A DNA stretch of 62,721 nucleotides, taken from contig NZ_QJJJ01000024.1 of assembly GCF_003201865.1 (NCBI RefSeq), positions 1-62,721 of the forward strand. The letters run 5' to 3'. Shown here in pieces: positions 24,600 through 32,299 of this stretch. Origin of the DNA: Methylobacterium sp. B4. Lineage in GTDB: Bacteria > Pseudomonadota > Alphaproteobacteria > Rhizobiales > Beijerinckiaceae. Both the position numbers and the translations under genes were made by a program. The notes under the pieces are model-generated. The model did no database searches. It was not told the origin of the DNA and saw only the letters and a program-made list of their open reading frames with translations. Each line of letters starts with the position of its first letter. Position 1 is the stretch's first letter.

Positions 24600-26105
24600 A
24601 TGCACCTCGACGGCAGCATGGCGGACGGCGATGGCGGAAACGGCAGAGGGGGCACCGACTTTCCCGCTGCTTGGACGCGGGTGAAGCGACGGCTGCGGGC
24701 GGAGCTCGGCGAAGACGTGTTCGCGAGCTGGTTCGCCCGCCTGGAATTGGAGGATGTGACCAGCGGCGTCGCCCGGCTCACCGTGCCGACGCGTTTCCTC
24801 AAGAGCTGGATCGAGTCGCACTATCTCGACCGGGTGCTGACGACGTTCCGCGCCGAGGCCGAGAGCGTGAGCCGCATCGAAGTCGGCGTACGCGGCCCCT
24901 CCGCCCCGGTCCGGCCCGCCGCCGGCTCACCGGCCAAGGCGAATCCGACCAGCGGCCCGCTCACCCGTCTCCACGCTACGGCGACGGCGGCGGCCCTGCA
25001 GGGGCCCGGCCCGATGGTCGAGACCGAGATCGCCGCATTGCGCGGCGATTCGGCCGCGGTCGATCTGAACGGTGCGCCGCTCGATGCCCGGCTCACCTTC
25101 ACGAGCTTCGTCGTCGGCCGCTCGAACGCCCTGGCCCACGCGGCGGCTGAGCGCATCGCCCGCAACGATGGCGAGGGCTCGCTCTACAACCCGCTCTACG
25201 TTCATGCCGGCGTCGGCCTGGGCAAGACGCACCTGCTCCACGCCGCGGGCCACGCCGCCCGCGAGGCCGGCCGCCGGGTAATCTACCTCACCGCCGACCG
25301 CTTCATGTACGGCTTCGTCAACGCGCTGAAGACGCAGAGCGCACTGGCCTTTAAGGAGCGCCTGCGCGCGATCGACCTGCTGATCCTCGACGACGTGCAG
25401 TTCATTCAGGGCAAGTCGATCCAGACGGAGTTCGGCCACACCCTCAACGCGCTGATCGATTCGGGCCGTCAGGTGGTCGTAGCCTCCGACCGTCCCCCGG
25501 CGGAACTCGAAACCCTCGACGAGCGGGTGCGCTCGCGGCTGGCCGGCGGACTCGTCGTCGAGATCGGCGGTCTCGATGAGGGCCTGCGCGCCTCGATCCT
25601 CTCCGCCCGGCTCGATGCCGTGCGCCAGAGCCACCCGAACTTCGAGGTCTCTCCCGCGGTCTCCGCCTACGTCGCCCGGGCGATCACTGCCAACGGACGC
25701 GACCTCGAAGGCGCGGTGAACCGGCTGCTGGCGCATGCCACGCTGACCGGCGCACCGGTGACGGTCGAGACCGCCGAAACGGCCATCCGCGATCTCGTGA
25801 AGAACCGCGAGCCCAAGCGGGTGAAGATCGAGGACATCCAGAAGCTGGTGGCCTCCCGCTACAACGTCTCCCGTTCGGACATCCTCTCCGAGCGCCGCAC
25901 CGCCGCCGTGGTGAAACCCCGCCAGATCGCGATGTACCTGTCGAAGGTGCTGACCTTGCGCTCCCTGCCCGAGATCGGCCGCCGCTTCGGTGGACGCGAT
26001 CACACCACCGTGCTGCACGCGGTGCGCAAGATCGAGAAGCAGATCGGCGAGGACGCGGTGCTCGGCGACGAGGTCGAGCTGCTGAAGCGCATGCTTCAGG
26101 ATTGA
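24600..26105 (+). CDS. dnaA: Chromosomal replication initiator DnaA
   Basis: A 501-residue AAA+ ATPase that binds origin DnaA boxes and opens the duplex. Domain I is seen at about 18–90 (AWTRVKRRLRAELGEDVFASWF), then a poorly conserved linker; the ATPase core has Walker A GVGLGKTHLLHA (about 203) and Walker B LLILDDVQF (about 260); the C-terminal DNA-binding domain ends with FGGRDHTTVLHAVRKIE (about 464–480), the DnaA signature. ATG 24600 was chosen with GAGGAG eight bases upstream; GTG 24597 directly before it is an equally spaced alternative. dnaN follows after 249 bp. Confidence 0.97.
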   Translation: MHLDGSMADGDGGNGRGGTDFPAAWTRVKRRLRAELGEDVFASWFARLELEDVTSGVARLTVPTRFLKSWIESHYLDRVLTTFRAEAESVSRIEVGVRGPSAPVRPAAGSPAKANPTSGPLTRLHATATAAALQGPGPMVETEIAALRGDSAAVDLNGAPLDARLTFTSFVVGRSNALAHAAAERIARNDGEGSLYNPLYVHAGVGLGKTHLLHAAGHAAREAGRRVIYLTADRFMYGFVNALKTQSALAFKERLRAIDLLILDDVQFIQGKSIQTEFGHTLNALIDSGRQVVVASDRPPAELETLDERVRSRLAGGLVVEIGGLDEGLRASILSARLDAVRQSHPNFEVSPAVSAYVARAITANGRDLEGAVNRLLAHATLTGAPVTVETAETAIRDLVKNREPKRVKIEDIQKLVASRYNVSRSDILSERRTAAVVKPRQIAMYLSKVLTLRSLPEIGRRFGGRDHTTVLHAVRKIEKQIGEDAVLGDEVELLKRMLQD

Positions 26106-26354
26106 CCGCAACGGCGCGCCGGGATCGAGACGGTGCCCGGTCCCGGCGACACGCCGGGGCCGGCCGGCCCATCATTTCTCCGATCCGGTCGCACGGTGCA
26201 ATCGGAAGATGTGCGGCTGTGTGGAGGCGGGACGGCGTCCCCGGCGCCCTTGCCTTCGCCGGGGCGCTTCGCCAAGCTATGCAGCCCCTCACCGCTTGAA
26301 GCCTCGGGCCGGGCCGAGGGCGGGCCAGTGTTTGAAGAGACGGCGGGTTTTTCG

Positions 26355-27476
26355 ATGAGAGTCACAGTCGAGCGCGCGGCCCTCCTGAGATCGCTCGGCC
26401 ACGTGCACCGGGTCGTGGAGCGGCGCAACACGATTCCGATCCTTTCGAACGTCCTGCTGCGCACGGGCGAGAACGGTCTCCAGCTCAAGGCGACCGACCT
26501 CGACATCGAGGTCACCGAGACGGTGCCGGCGGACGTGATCGATGCCGGTGCCACCACGGTGCCCGCCCACGTCATCTACGACATCGTGCGCAAGCTGCCG
26601 GACGGGGCGCAGGTCTCGCTGGAGACCTCGGGCGAGACCGGGCAGATGACGATCCGCTCCGGGCGCTCGCGCTTCGCCCTCGGTGCGCTGCCCGAGGGGG
26701 ATTTCCCCGACCTCGCCGCGGGCGAACTGCCGCACGCCTTCGCGATCCCCGCCGCCGAACTGAAGCAACTCATCGAGAAGACGCAGTTCGCGATCTCGAC
26801 GGAGGAGACGCGCTACTACCTCAACGGCATCTATCTCCACACCGTCGAGGCGGAAGGCGAGCTGAAGCTGCGCGCCGTGGCCACCGACGGGCACCGGCTC
26901 GCCCGGGTCGAGACCACGGCGCCCGAGGGTAGCCGCGGCATGCCCGGCATCATCGTGCCCCGCAAGGCCGTGGCCGAGATCCAGAAGCTCGTCGACGACG
27001 GCGGCGAGAGCGTGCAGGTCGAGATCTCGCCGGCCAAGATCCGCCTCACCTTCGCGGGCGGCGTGACCCTGATCTCGAAGCTCATCGACGGCACCTTCCC
27101 CGATTACCAGCGCGTGATTCCGACCGGCAACGACAAGCGCCTGACGGTGGAGCGCGACGCCTTCGCCCGGGCCGTGGACCGCGTCTCGACCATCTCGTCG
27201 GAGCGCGGCCGGGCGGTGAAGCTCGCCGTGAGCGAAGGGCGGCTTGCCCTCTCCGTCACCAACCCGGATGCCGGTTCGGCGACCGAGGAACTCGACGTCG
27301 ATTACGAGGCCTCCGCCCTCGATATCGGCTTCAACGCCCGTTACCTCCTCGACATCACCGCCCAGCTTCAGGGTGACACGGCCCTGTTCAAGCTCGCCGA
27401 TCCCGGCTCGCCCACGCTGATCCAGGACCGGGACGGAGCGCCCGCGCTCTACGTGCTGATGCCGATGCGCGTGTGA
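26355..27476 (+). CDS. dnaN: DNA polymerase III beta sliding clamp
   Basis: A 373-residue ring-forming clamp that tethers polymerase III and other partners to DNA. Features: N-terminus MRVTVERAALLRSLGHVHRV, NTIPILSNVLL, TDLDIEVTETV, the middle-domain stretch TRYYLNGIYLH with VATDGHRLA, and the C-terminal end PTLIQDRDGAPALYVLMPMRV, which forms the partner-binding pocket. ATG 26355 is the standard start; the open frame extends back to 26133 but that part is not homologous. A 10-bp hairpin (26139–26148 with 26152–26161) lies between dnaA and dnaN without a T-run. Confidence 0.97.
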   Translation: MRVTVERAALLRSLGHVHRVVERRNTIPILSNVLLRTGENGLQLKATDLDIEVTETVPADVIDAGATTVPAHVIYDIVRKLPDGAQVSLETSGETGQMTIRSGRSRFALGALPEGDFPDLAAGELPHAFAIPAAELKQLIEKTQFAISTEETRYYLNGIYLHTVEAEGELKLRAVATDGHRLARVETTAPEGSRGMPGIIVPRKAVAEIQKLVDDGGESVQVEISPAKIRLTFAGGVTLISKLIDGTFPDYQRVIPTGNDKRLTVERDAFARAVDRVSTISSERGRAVKLAVSEGRLALSVTNPDAGSATEELDVDYEASALDIGFNARYLLDITAQLQGDTALFKLADPGSPTLIQDRDGAPALYVLMPMRV

Positions 27477-27571
27477 GGCGAGCGCCCCGTCGACGGTGAA
27501 TCCGAGCCTGCGGCCCCGGCGCGGCAGATGAGGCGGCTTCCGATGTCGGTCGGATCGGATATACCGCCCGG

Positions 27572-28726
27572 ATGGACACGCTGCCGGGCGGCGCCCGCCT
27601 CACCCGCCTGATCGCACGCGACTTTCGCAACCACCTCGATCTCGATCTCGCCACGACGCGCCGCTTCGTGGCCCTGGTCGGCGAGAACGGTGCGGGCAAG
27701 ACCAACCTTCTGGAGGCGATCTCGCTGTTCTGCCCAGGCCGCGGCCTTCGGCGGGCCGATCTGGCGACCATGGCGCGCGTGAATGGTCCCGGCGGTTTTG
27801 CCGTCTCGGCGACGCTGGAGGCGGCCGAGGCCGAGCACCGGCTGGGCACCGGCTACGAGCCGCCCGGTTATGACGGGCGCGGCACGCGGGTCTGCCGCAT
27901 CGATGGGGCGAGCGCCCCCTCCCCCGTCGCCTTCGCCGAATTCCTGCGGATCGTCTGGCTGACGCCGGATCTCGACGGGCTGTTCCGCGGCGCCGCCGGG
28001 GACCGCCGCCGCTTCCTCGACCGGCTCGTGCTCGCCGTCGATGCCGCGCACGGCGCCCGCGTATCGGCCATGGAGCGGGCTCTGCGCTCGCGCAACCGGC
28101 TTCTCGACGAGCGCCCGGACGATGCGCGCTGGCTCGATGCGGTGGAGCACGAGGTGGCCGAACTCGGCGTCGCCGTGGCGCTCGCCCGCCGCGAGACGGT
28201 GGAGCGGCTCGACCGGCTGATCGCGGAGGGGCGGGACGACGCGGCGCCCTTCCCCTGGGCCTCGCTGCGGCTGGAGGGCGACCTCGACGACCTCGTCGCG
28301 GTCTGGCCGGCACTGGAGGCGGAGGATCGCTTCCGCCGCGCCTTGGCGCAGGGCCGCCACCGCGACCGGGCGGCGGGCCGCACCCTGATCGGGCCGCAGA
28401 CCACCGACCTCGTCGTGCGCCACGGCCCCAAGGACGTGCCGGCGGCCACCGCCTCGACCGGCGAGCAGAAGGCCCTGCTGATCGGCCTCGTGCTGGCCCA
28501 TGCCCGCCTCGTGCGGGCGATGAGCGGGCTGACGCCCCTCATCCTCCTCGACGAGGTCGCGGCGCATCTCGATCCGCGGCGGCGCGGTGGGCTGTTCGAT
28601 GCGCTCGAAGCGTTGGAGGGGCAGGTCTGGATGACGGGTGCGGACCCGGCCCTGTTCTACGAGTTGGAGGGCCGCGCGGACATCGTGCAGGTGGCCGAGG
28701 GCAGGATCGTGCCGGCCGTGGCCTGA
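27572..28726 (+). CDS. recF: DNA replication and repair protein RecF
   Basis: A 384-residue SMC-like ATPase that helps load RecA at gaps. Seen are LTRLIARDFRNHLDLDL, Walker A GENGAGKTNLLEAI (about 37–50), the ABC signature STGEQKALLIGL (about 295) and Walker B LILLDEVAAHLDPRRR (about 323–338). Length is normal for the family. It lies 95 bp after dnaN. gyrB is not next; a convergent toxin-antitoxin pair follows, whose toxin gene ends three bases beyond the recF stop. Confidence 0.95.
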   Translation: MDTLPGGARLTRLIARDFRNHLDLDLATTRRFVALVGENGAGKTNLLEAISLFCPGRGLRRADLATMARVNGPGGFAVSATLEAAEAEHRLGTGYEPPGYDGRGTRVCRIDGASAPSPVAFAEFLRIVWLTPDLDGLFRGAAGDRRRFLDRLVLAVDAAHGARVSAMERALRSRNRLLDERPDDARWLDAVEHEVAELGVAVALARRETVERLDRLIAEGRDDAAPFPWASLRLEGDLDDLVAVWPALEAEDRFRRALAQGRHRDRAAGRTLIGPQTTDLVVRHGPKDVPAATASTGEQKALLIGLVLAHARLVRAMSGLTPLILLDEVAAHLDPRRRGGLFDALEALEGQVWMTGADPALFYELEGRADIVQVAEGRIVPAVA

Positions 28727-28729
28727 GTC

Positions 28730-29137
28730 TCAGGTCAGCGCGGCGGCGATGTCGGTCTGGATGAAGTCGTTGCCGACGAAGAGAAGCGGAACGTCGCGGG
28801 TCCGGGCGCAGGCATAGGCGAAGCAGTCGCCCATGTTCAGCTGGGCCGGGTGGCCCTGTCCCTTTCCGAAGCGGGCGAAGGCGGCGAGAGCCGCCTGTCC
28901 ATCGGTCTCCGTGATCGGCACGACGGAAATGCCTGCGGTCTCGAGAAAGACTCGAACCTGCTCCGCCGACGTCTCGGCGGATTGAGCCCGCCTCCGTGTC
29001 ACGGCCGCAACGATCTCGAACACGGCGAGAGGGGATGTGACGAGTTCGGTAGCCTCGTCGAGACAGCGCAGGACTGCGCTGCGTTGAGGTTCGTTGGCAA
29101 GGATCGCGACCGCGGCGGAGGCGTCGACGAACATCAC
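28730..29137 (-). CDS. vapC: VapC-type PIN-domain toxin
   Basis: A 135-residue ribonuclease toxin. The PIN-domain acidic residues are all present: Asp5 (MMFVDASAAVAIL), Glu41 (LAVFEIVAAV), Asp104 (NMGDCFAYACA) and Asp124 (LLFVGNDFIQTDI). These coordinate the metal for RNA cleavage, usually of tRNA or rRNA. The gene overlaps the upstream antitoxin gene by four bases (ATGA), the usual translational coupling. It converges on recF, leaving almost no spacer. Partner specificity is not deducible. Confidence 0.92.
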   Translation of the reverse strand: MMFVDASAAVAILANEPQRSAVLRCLDEATELVTSPLAVFEIVAAVTRRRAQSAETSAEQVRVFLETAGISVVPITETDGQAALAAFARFGKGQGHPAQLNMGDCFAYACARTRDVPLLFVGNDFIQTDIAAALT

Positions 29138-29373
29138 GTCTGACCATTCAGCTCATCGAAGAACGCCTTGTCGGCCGGAAGACCGGTATCGGGAACGGCA
29201 TCGATGCGCCCGAGGAGCGGGCGGAGGCGTTCTTCGAGCGGGATGCGGCGCTCCCGCCGTTCCAACTCGTTGACGAGTGCGATACGCACCGCCTCGGTCT
29301 TGCTCACGCCCGCCCGCGATGCCAGCTTCTCGGCGAGGCGGTTCACCGCCTCGCTGCGGATGTTCAGGGGCAT
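29134..29373 (-). CDS. vapB: VapB-type ribbon-helix-helix antitoxin
   Basis: A 79-residue antitoxin. Residues 1–45 form a ribbon-helix-helix DNA-binding domain (MPLNIRSEAVNRLAEKLASR, then GVSKTEAVRIALVNELERRE) as in the PSK/VapB-like transcription factors; the C-terminal tail (LLGRIDAVPDTGLPADKAFF) would bind and block the toxin. It would also repress its own operon through the promoter in the 96-bp gap shared with recQ. Probably a two-gene cassette inserted between recF and recQ. Confidence 0.9.
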   Translation of the reverse strand: MPLNIRSEAVNRLAEKLASRAGVSKTEAVRIALVNELERRERRIPLEERLRPLLGRIDAVPDTGLPADKAFFDELNGQT

Positions 29374-29469
29374 GGCGGCCTCGTTGTTTAGACAACCGGA
29401 AGCTATTGCCTACACACTTCTGCCGCAAGCCGGCTTCCGCTCCGTTCCTCGCCTCTCGCAAGTGACCCG

Positions 29470-31314
29470 ATGACAGCTCGCCTCGACGAGGCCCGTGCCG
29501 CGCTGAAGAAGACCTTCGGCTACGACGATTTCCGGCCCGGACAGGACGAGGTGATCGGCGCCGTCCTCGATGGGGCGGACGTGTTCGCGGTGATGCCGAC
29601 GGGCTCCGGCAAGTCGATGACCTACCAGCTGCCCGCCCTGGTCGATGCGGGCCTCACGGTGGTGGTCTCGCCGCTGATCGCGCTGATGCACGATCAGGTG
29701 CAGCAGATGCACGCCTTCGGCATCGAGGCCGCGACCCTGAATTCGACGGTGGCCGAGTCGGCCTCGCGGGAGACGTGGCGCAAGATCCGCTCCGGCGAGC
29801 TGCGCCTGCTGTTCGTCTCGCCCGAGCGCCTGCTCATGGACGGCTGCATGGAAGCCCTTCGCGGGGCGGGCGTGCGCCGGCTCGCGGTGGACGAGGCGCA
29901 TTGCGTCTCGCAATGGGGCCACGATTTCCGCCCTGAATACCGCGAGATCGCCCGCGCCCGCGAGGCCTTGGGCAACGTGCAGACGCTCGCCCTGACCGCT
30001 ACGGCGGATGCCGCCACCCGCGCGGAGATCGCCGAGCGCCTGTTCCCCGCCGGGCGCTCTCCGAAAACCTTCGTCCACTCCTTCGACCGGCCGAACATCC
30101 GGCTGACCTTCCAGCCCAAGGACAACCCGACGCGCCAGCTGGAGCGCTTCCTGCGCAACCGGCGCTCGGAGAGCGGCATCATCTACTGCTCGTCCCGCAA
30201 GCGCGTCGAGCAGCTCGCCGACACCCTGAAGGCCGACGGCTTCAATGCCCTGCCCTACCATGCGGGGCTCGACCAGGGCACGCGGGCACGGAACCAAGAC
30301 ACCTTCCTGCAAGAGGACGGCGTGGTGATGACCGCCACGATCGCCTTCGGCATGGGCATCAACAAGCCCGACGTGCGCTACGTCTGCCACGCCGACATGC
30401 CGACCAACATCGAGGGCTATTACCAGGAGATCGGTCGCGCCGGACGCGACAGCCTGCCCTCGGATACGCTGACCCTGTACGGCCTGGACGATATGGCGCT
30501 GCGCCGTCGCCAGATCGACGAGAAGGAGATCTCGGAAGAGCGGCGCCGGGTCGAGCGGCGCAAGCTCGAGGCGATGATCGCGCTCTGCGAGGGCGCGGCC
30601 TGCCGCCGCCAGTCGCTGCTGAGTTACTTCGGCGAGACCAGCGCGGCTTGCGGCCGCTGCGATCTCTGCCGCGGCGGCGTCTCCCTCATCGACGGCACCG
30701 TCGCGGCGCAGAAGCTGCTCTCGGCCATCGTCCGCACCGGGCAACGCTTCGGTGCCGCCTATGTCTGCGACGTGGTCCACGGCAAGGAAAGTGAGTCGAT
30801 CCGCCGAAACGGTCACGCTGGCCTCAAGACCTTCGGCGTCGGTGCCGACAAGCCGGTCGCGGCCTGGCGCGCCTTGCTGCGCCAGCTCTTCGCCGCCGGT
30901 GCGGTGGCCGAGAACACCGACGGCTATGGCGGCCTCGTCATGACGGAGAAGGGCGAGGCGATCCTGTTCGGCCGCGAGACGGTGCAGGTCCGGCCCGATC
31001 CCGAGCCGAAGAAGGCCGAGTCCAGGAGCCGCCGCGCTGCGCCCCGCGACGACGAGGCCGGGCTGAACGAGGCCGACGAGGCCCTGTTCCAGCACCTGCG
31101 GGGCCTGCGCGCGACGATCGCCCGGGCCGAGGGCATCGCGGCCTTCATGGTCTTTCCCGACCGCACCCTGATCGAGATGGCGCGGGGCAAGCCCGTCGAT
31201 CTCTGGGCCCTGCGCACGGTCCACGGCGTCGGCGAGCGCAAGCGCGAGGCCTATGGCGAGCGCTTCACCGACGCGATCCGGGAGTTCCTGAGCGATGCCA
31301 AGCAGGTAGGCTGA
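29470..31314 (+). CDS. recQ: ATP-dependent DNA helicase RecQ
   Basis: A 614-residue 3'–5' helicase of recombination repair. Motif 0/I FRPGQDEVIGAVL and MPTGSGKSMTYQLPAL (about 38–56), the DEAH box LAVDEAHCVSQWGHDFRPEY (about 139), helicase-C GIIYCSSRKRVEQLA and YYQEIGRAGRDSLPS, the zinc-binding cysteines CEGAACRR...CGRCDLCRGG (about 377–400), the winged helix, and a C-terminal HRDC-type region near 530–600. Length and order are those of bacterial RecQ. Divergent from vapBC. Confidence 0.96.
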   Translation: MTARLDEARAALKKTFGYDDFRPGQDEVIGAVLDGADVFAVMPTGSGKSMTYQLPALVDAGLTVVVSPLIALMHDQVQQMHAFGIEAATLNSTVAESASRETWRKIRSGELRLLFVSPERLLMDGCMEALRGAGVRRLAVDEAHCVSQWGHDFRPEYREIARAREALGNVQTLALTATADAATRAEIAERLFPAGRSPKTFVHSFDRPNIRLTFQPKDNPTRQLERFLRNRRSESGIIYCSSRKRVEQLADTLKADGFNALPYHAGLDQGTRARNQDTFLQEDGVVMTATIAFGMGINKPDVRYVCHADMPTNIEGYYQEIGRAGRDSLPSDTLTLYGLDDMALRRRQIDEKEISEERRRVERRKLEAMIALCEGAACRRQSLLSYFGETSAACGRCDLCRGGVSLIDGTVAAQKLLSAIVRTGQRFGAAYVCDVVHGKESESIRRNGHAGLKTFGVGADKPVAAWRALLRQLFAAGAVAENTDGYGGLVMTEKGEAILFGRETVQVRPDPEPKKAESRSRRAAPRDDEAGLNEADEALFQHLRGLRATIARAEGIAAFMVFPDRTLIEMARGKPVDLWALRTVHGVGERKREAYGERFTDAIREFLSDAKQVG

Positions 31315-31399
31315 CGCTCACCTCCATCGTCCGACCCTCTGAGGCGTCACGACTCGGCGGGACCGCCCGCCGCAGGTGGGCTGGCTTGCCATGCAAGCG

Positions 31400-31489
31400 T
31401 TATCCACATATTGTCCACAGGAAGAACATAACGCGAACGTAGGCCGCTTTCAGAAGGCGGCTCCGTTCCGCTCACGGGCCCTGTCCACA
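31400..31489 (+). promoter_or_regulatory. Tandem DnaA boxes
   Basis: TTATCCACA (31400–31408), the perfect consensus, is followed exactly 11 bases on by TTGTCCACA (31411–31419), on the same helical face, and a third CTGTCCACA lies at 31481–31489. All three have the same orientation. They sit in the 190-bp gap between recQ and the gene starting at 31505, in a locally AT-richer patch. They could make the downstream gene DnaA-responsive, titrate DnaA near dnaA, or mark an origin element. Confidence 0.65.
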
Positions 31490-31504
31490 TCCTGGGGACG
31501 CACC

Positions 31505-32191
31505 ATGAGAACCGCCGACAAGCAGATCGCCGACATTCTCGTGCGCTATGGCGAGCCCTTCGCGGGCAACGTTTGGCGCGTGCAGGGTACGGCCGTGATC
31601 TATCACAAAACCCTGGAGCGGATCGCCGCCCACACCAAGATCCGCTTCGATGCTCCGACGCTCCTGCGCAGCGAGCGGGACGAGGCCGTGCTCCTCGTCA
31701 CCGGCCGCATGCCCGGCGAGAAGGCGGGCGAGGAGCGGATCGAATGGTCGATCGGCGAGGCGCTGGTGAACGTGAATTACCGCGTCTCCGGCCGGCAGGC
31801 GGCCTACGTCTACGCCATGGCCGAGAAGCGGGCGAAGGACCGGGTCATCCTCAAGCTGATCGAGCTGCACGGCCTCGTCTATTCCGAAGAGGAGGCGGAC
31901 GAGTTCCGCCAGAACCAGCCCATGGCCATTCGCGCCGTGGACGAGGACTTCGATGCGCCGCCGGCCTTCGACGAGGTGACGGAGCAGGAAGCCGACCTCA
32001 AGCGCCTCATCGACGAGGCGGAATCGATCAACGCGGTCACCGACCTAATGCTCGACGAGCGCACGCAGGGCATCCTCAACGCCATGCCGAACGGCACCCG
32101 CGAGGAGGTCCGCGACTACGCCAAGGCCCGCCTGCGGGCGCTGGGCTGGCCGCCGGCCAAGAAGGCCGGCCGCGGCAGCCGGGCCGCCTAA
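31505..32191 (+). CDS. Unknown protein between recQ and recD2
   Basis: A 228-residue soluble protein, not identified. The N-terminal part (MRTADKQIADILVRYGEPFA, VWRVQGTAVIYHKTLERIAA) leads to a central stretch with AAYVYAMAEKRAKDRVILKL, then GLVYSEEEADEF, followed by an acidic C-terminal region and a basic tail (PAKKAGRGSRAA). The AEKRAKDR..LKL...YSEEEADEF arrangement recalls, from memory, phage-encoded single-strand-annealing or accessory proteins, but this is only a resemblance. ATG 31505 has GGGGACG just upstream; the frame stays open back to 31376 through the DnaA boxes. Neighbours are recQ and a RecD2-like helicase, so a role in DNA repair or replication is a reasonable guess. Confidence 0.7.
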   Translation: MRTADKQIADILVRYGEPFAGNVWRVQGTAVIYHKTLERIAAHTKIRFDAPTLLRSERDEAVLLVTGRMPGEKAGEERIEWSIGEALVNVNYRVSGRQAAYVYAMAEKRAKDRVILKLIELHGLVYSEEEADEFRQNQPMAIRAVDEDFDAPPAFDEVTEQEADLKRLIDEAESINAVTDLMLDERTQGILNAMPNGTREEVRDYAKARLRALGWPPAKKAGRGSRAA

Positions 32192-32299
32192 CGGGATCCC
32201 GAAGGTCCGGCCCTTCGGCGGGGTGCCGGCTGTCTTTCAGGGCTCGGCCCTGGTCCCGCGAAAGGTCTCGACCTTCCGAAACCATGACGGGGTGAGCCC

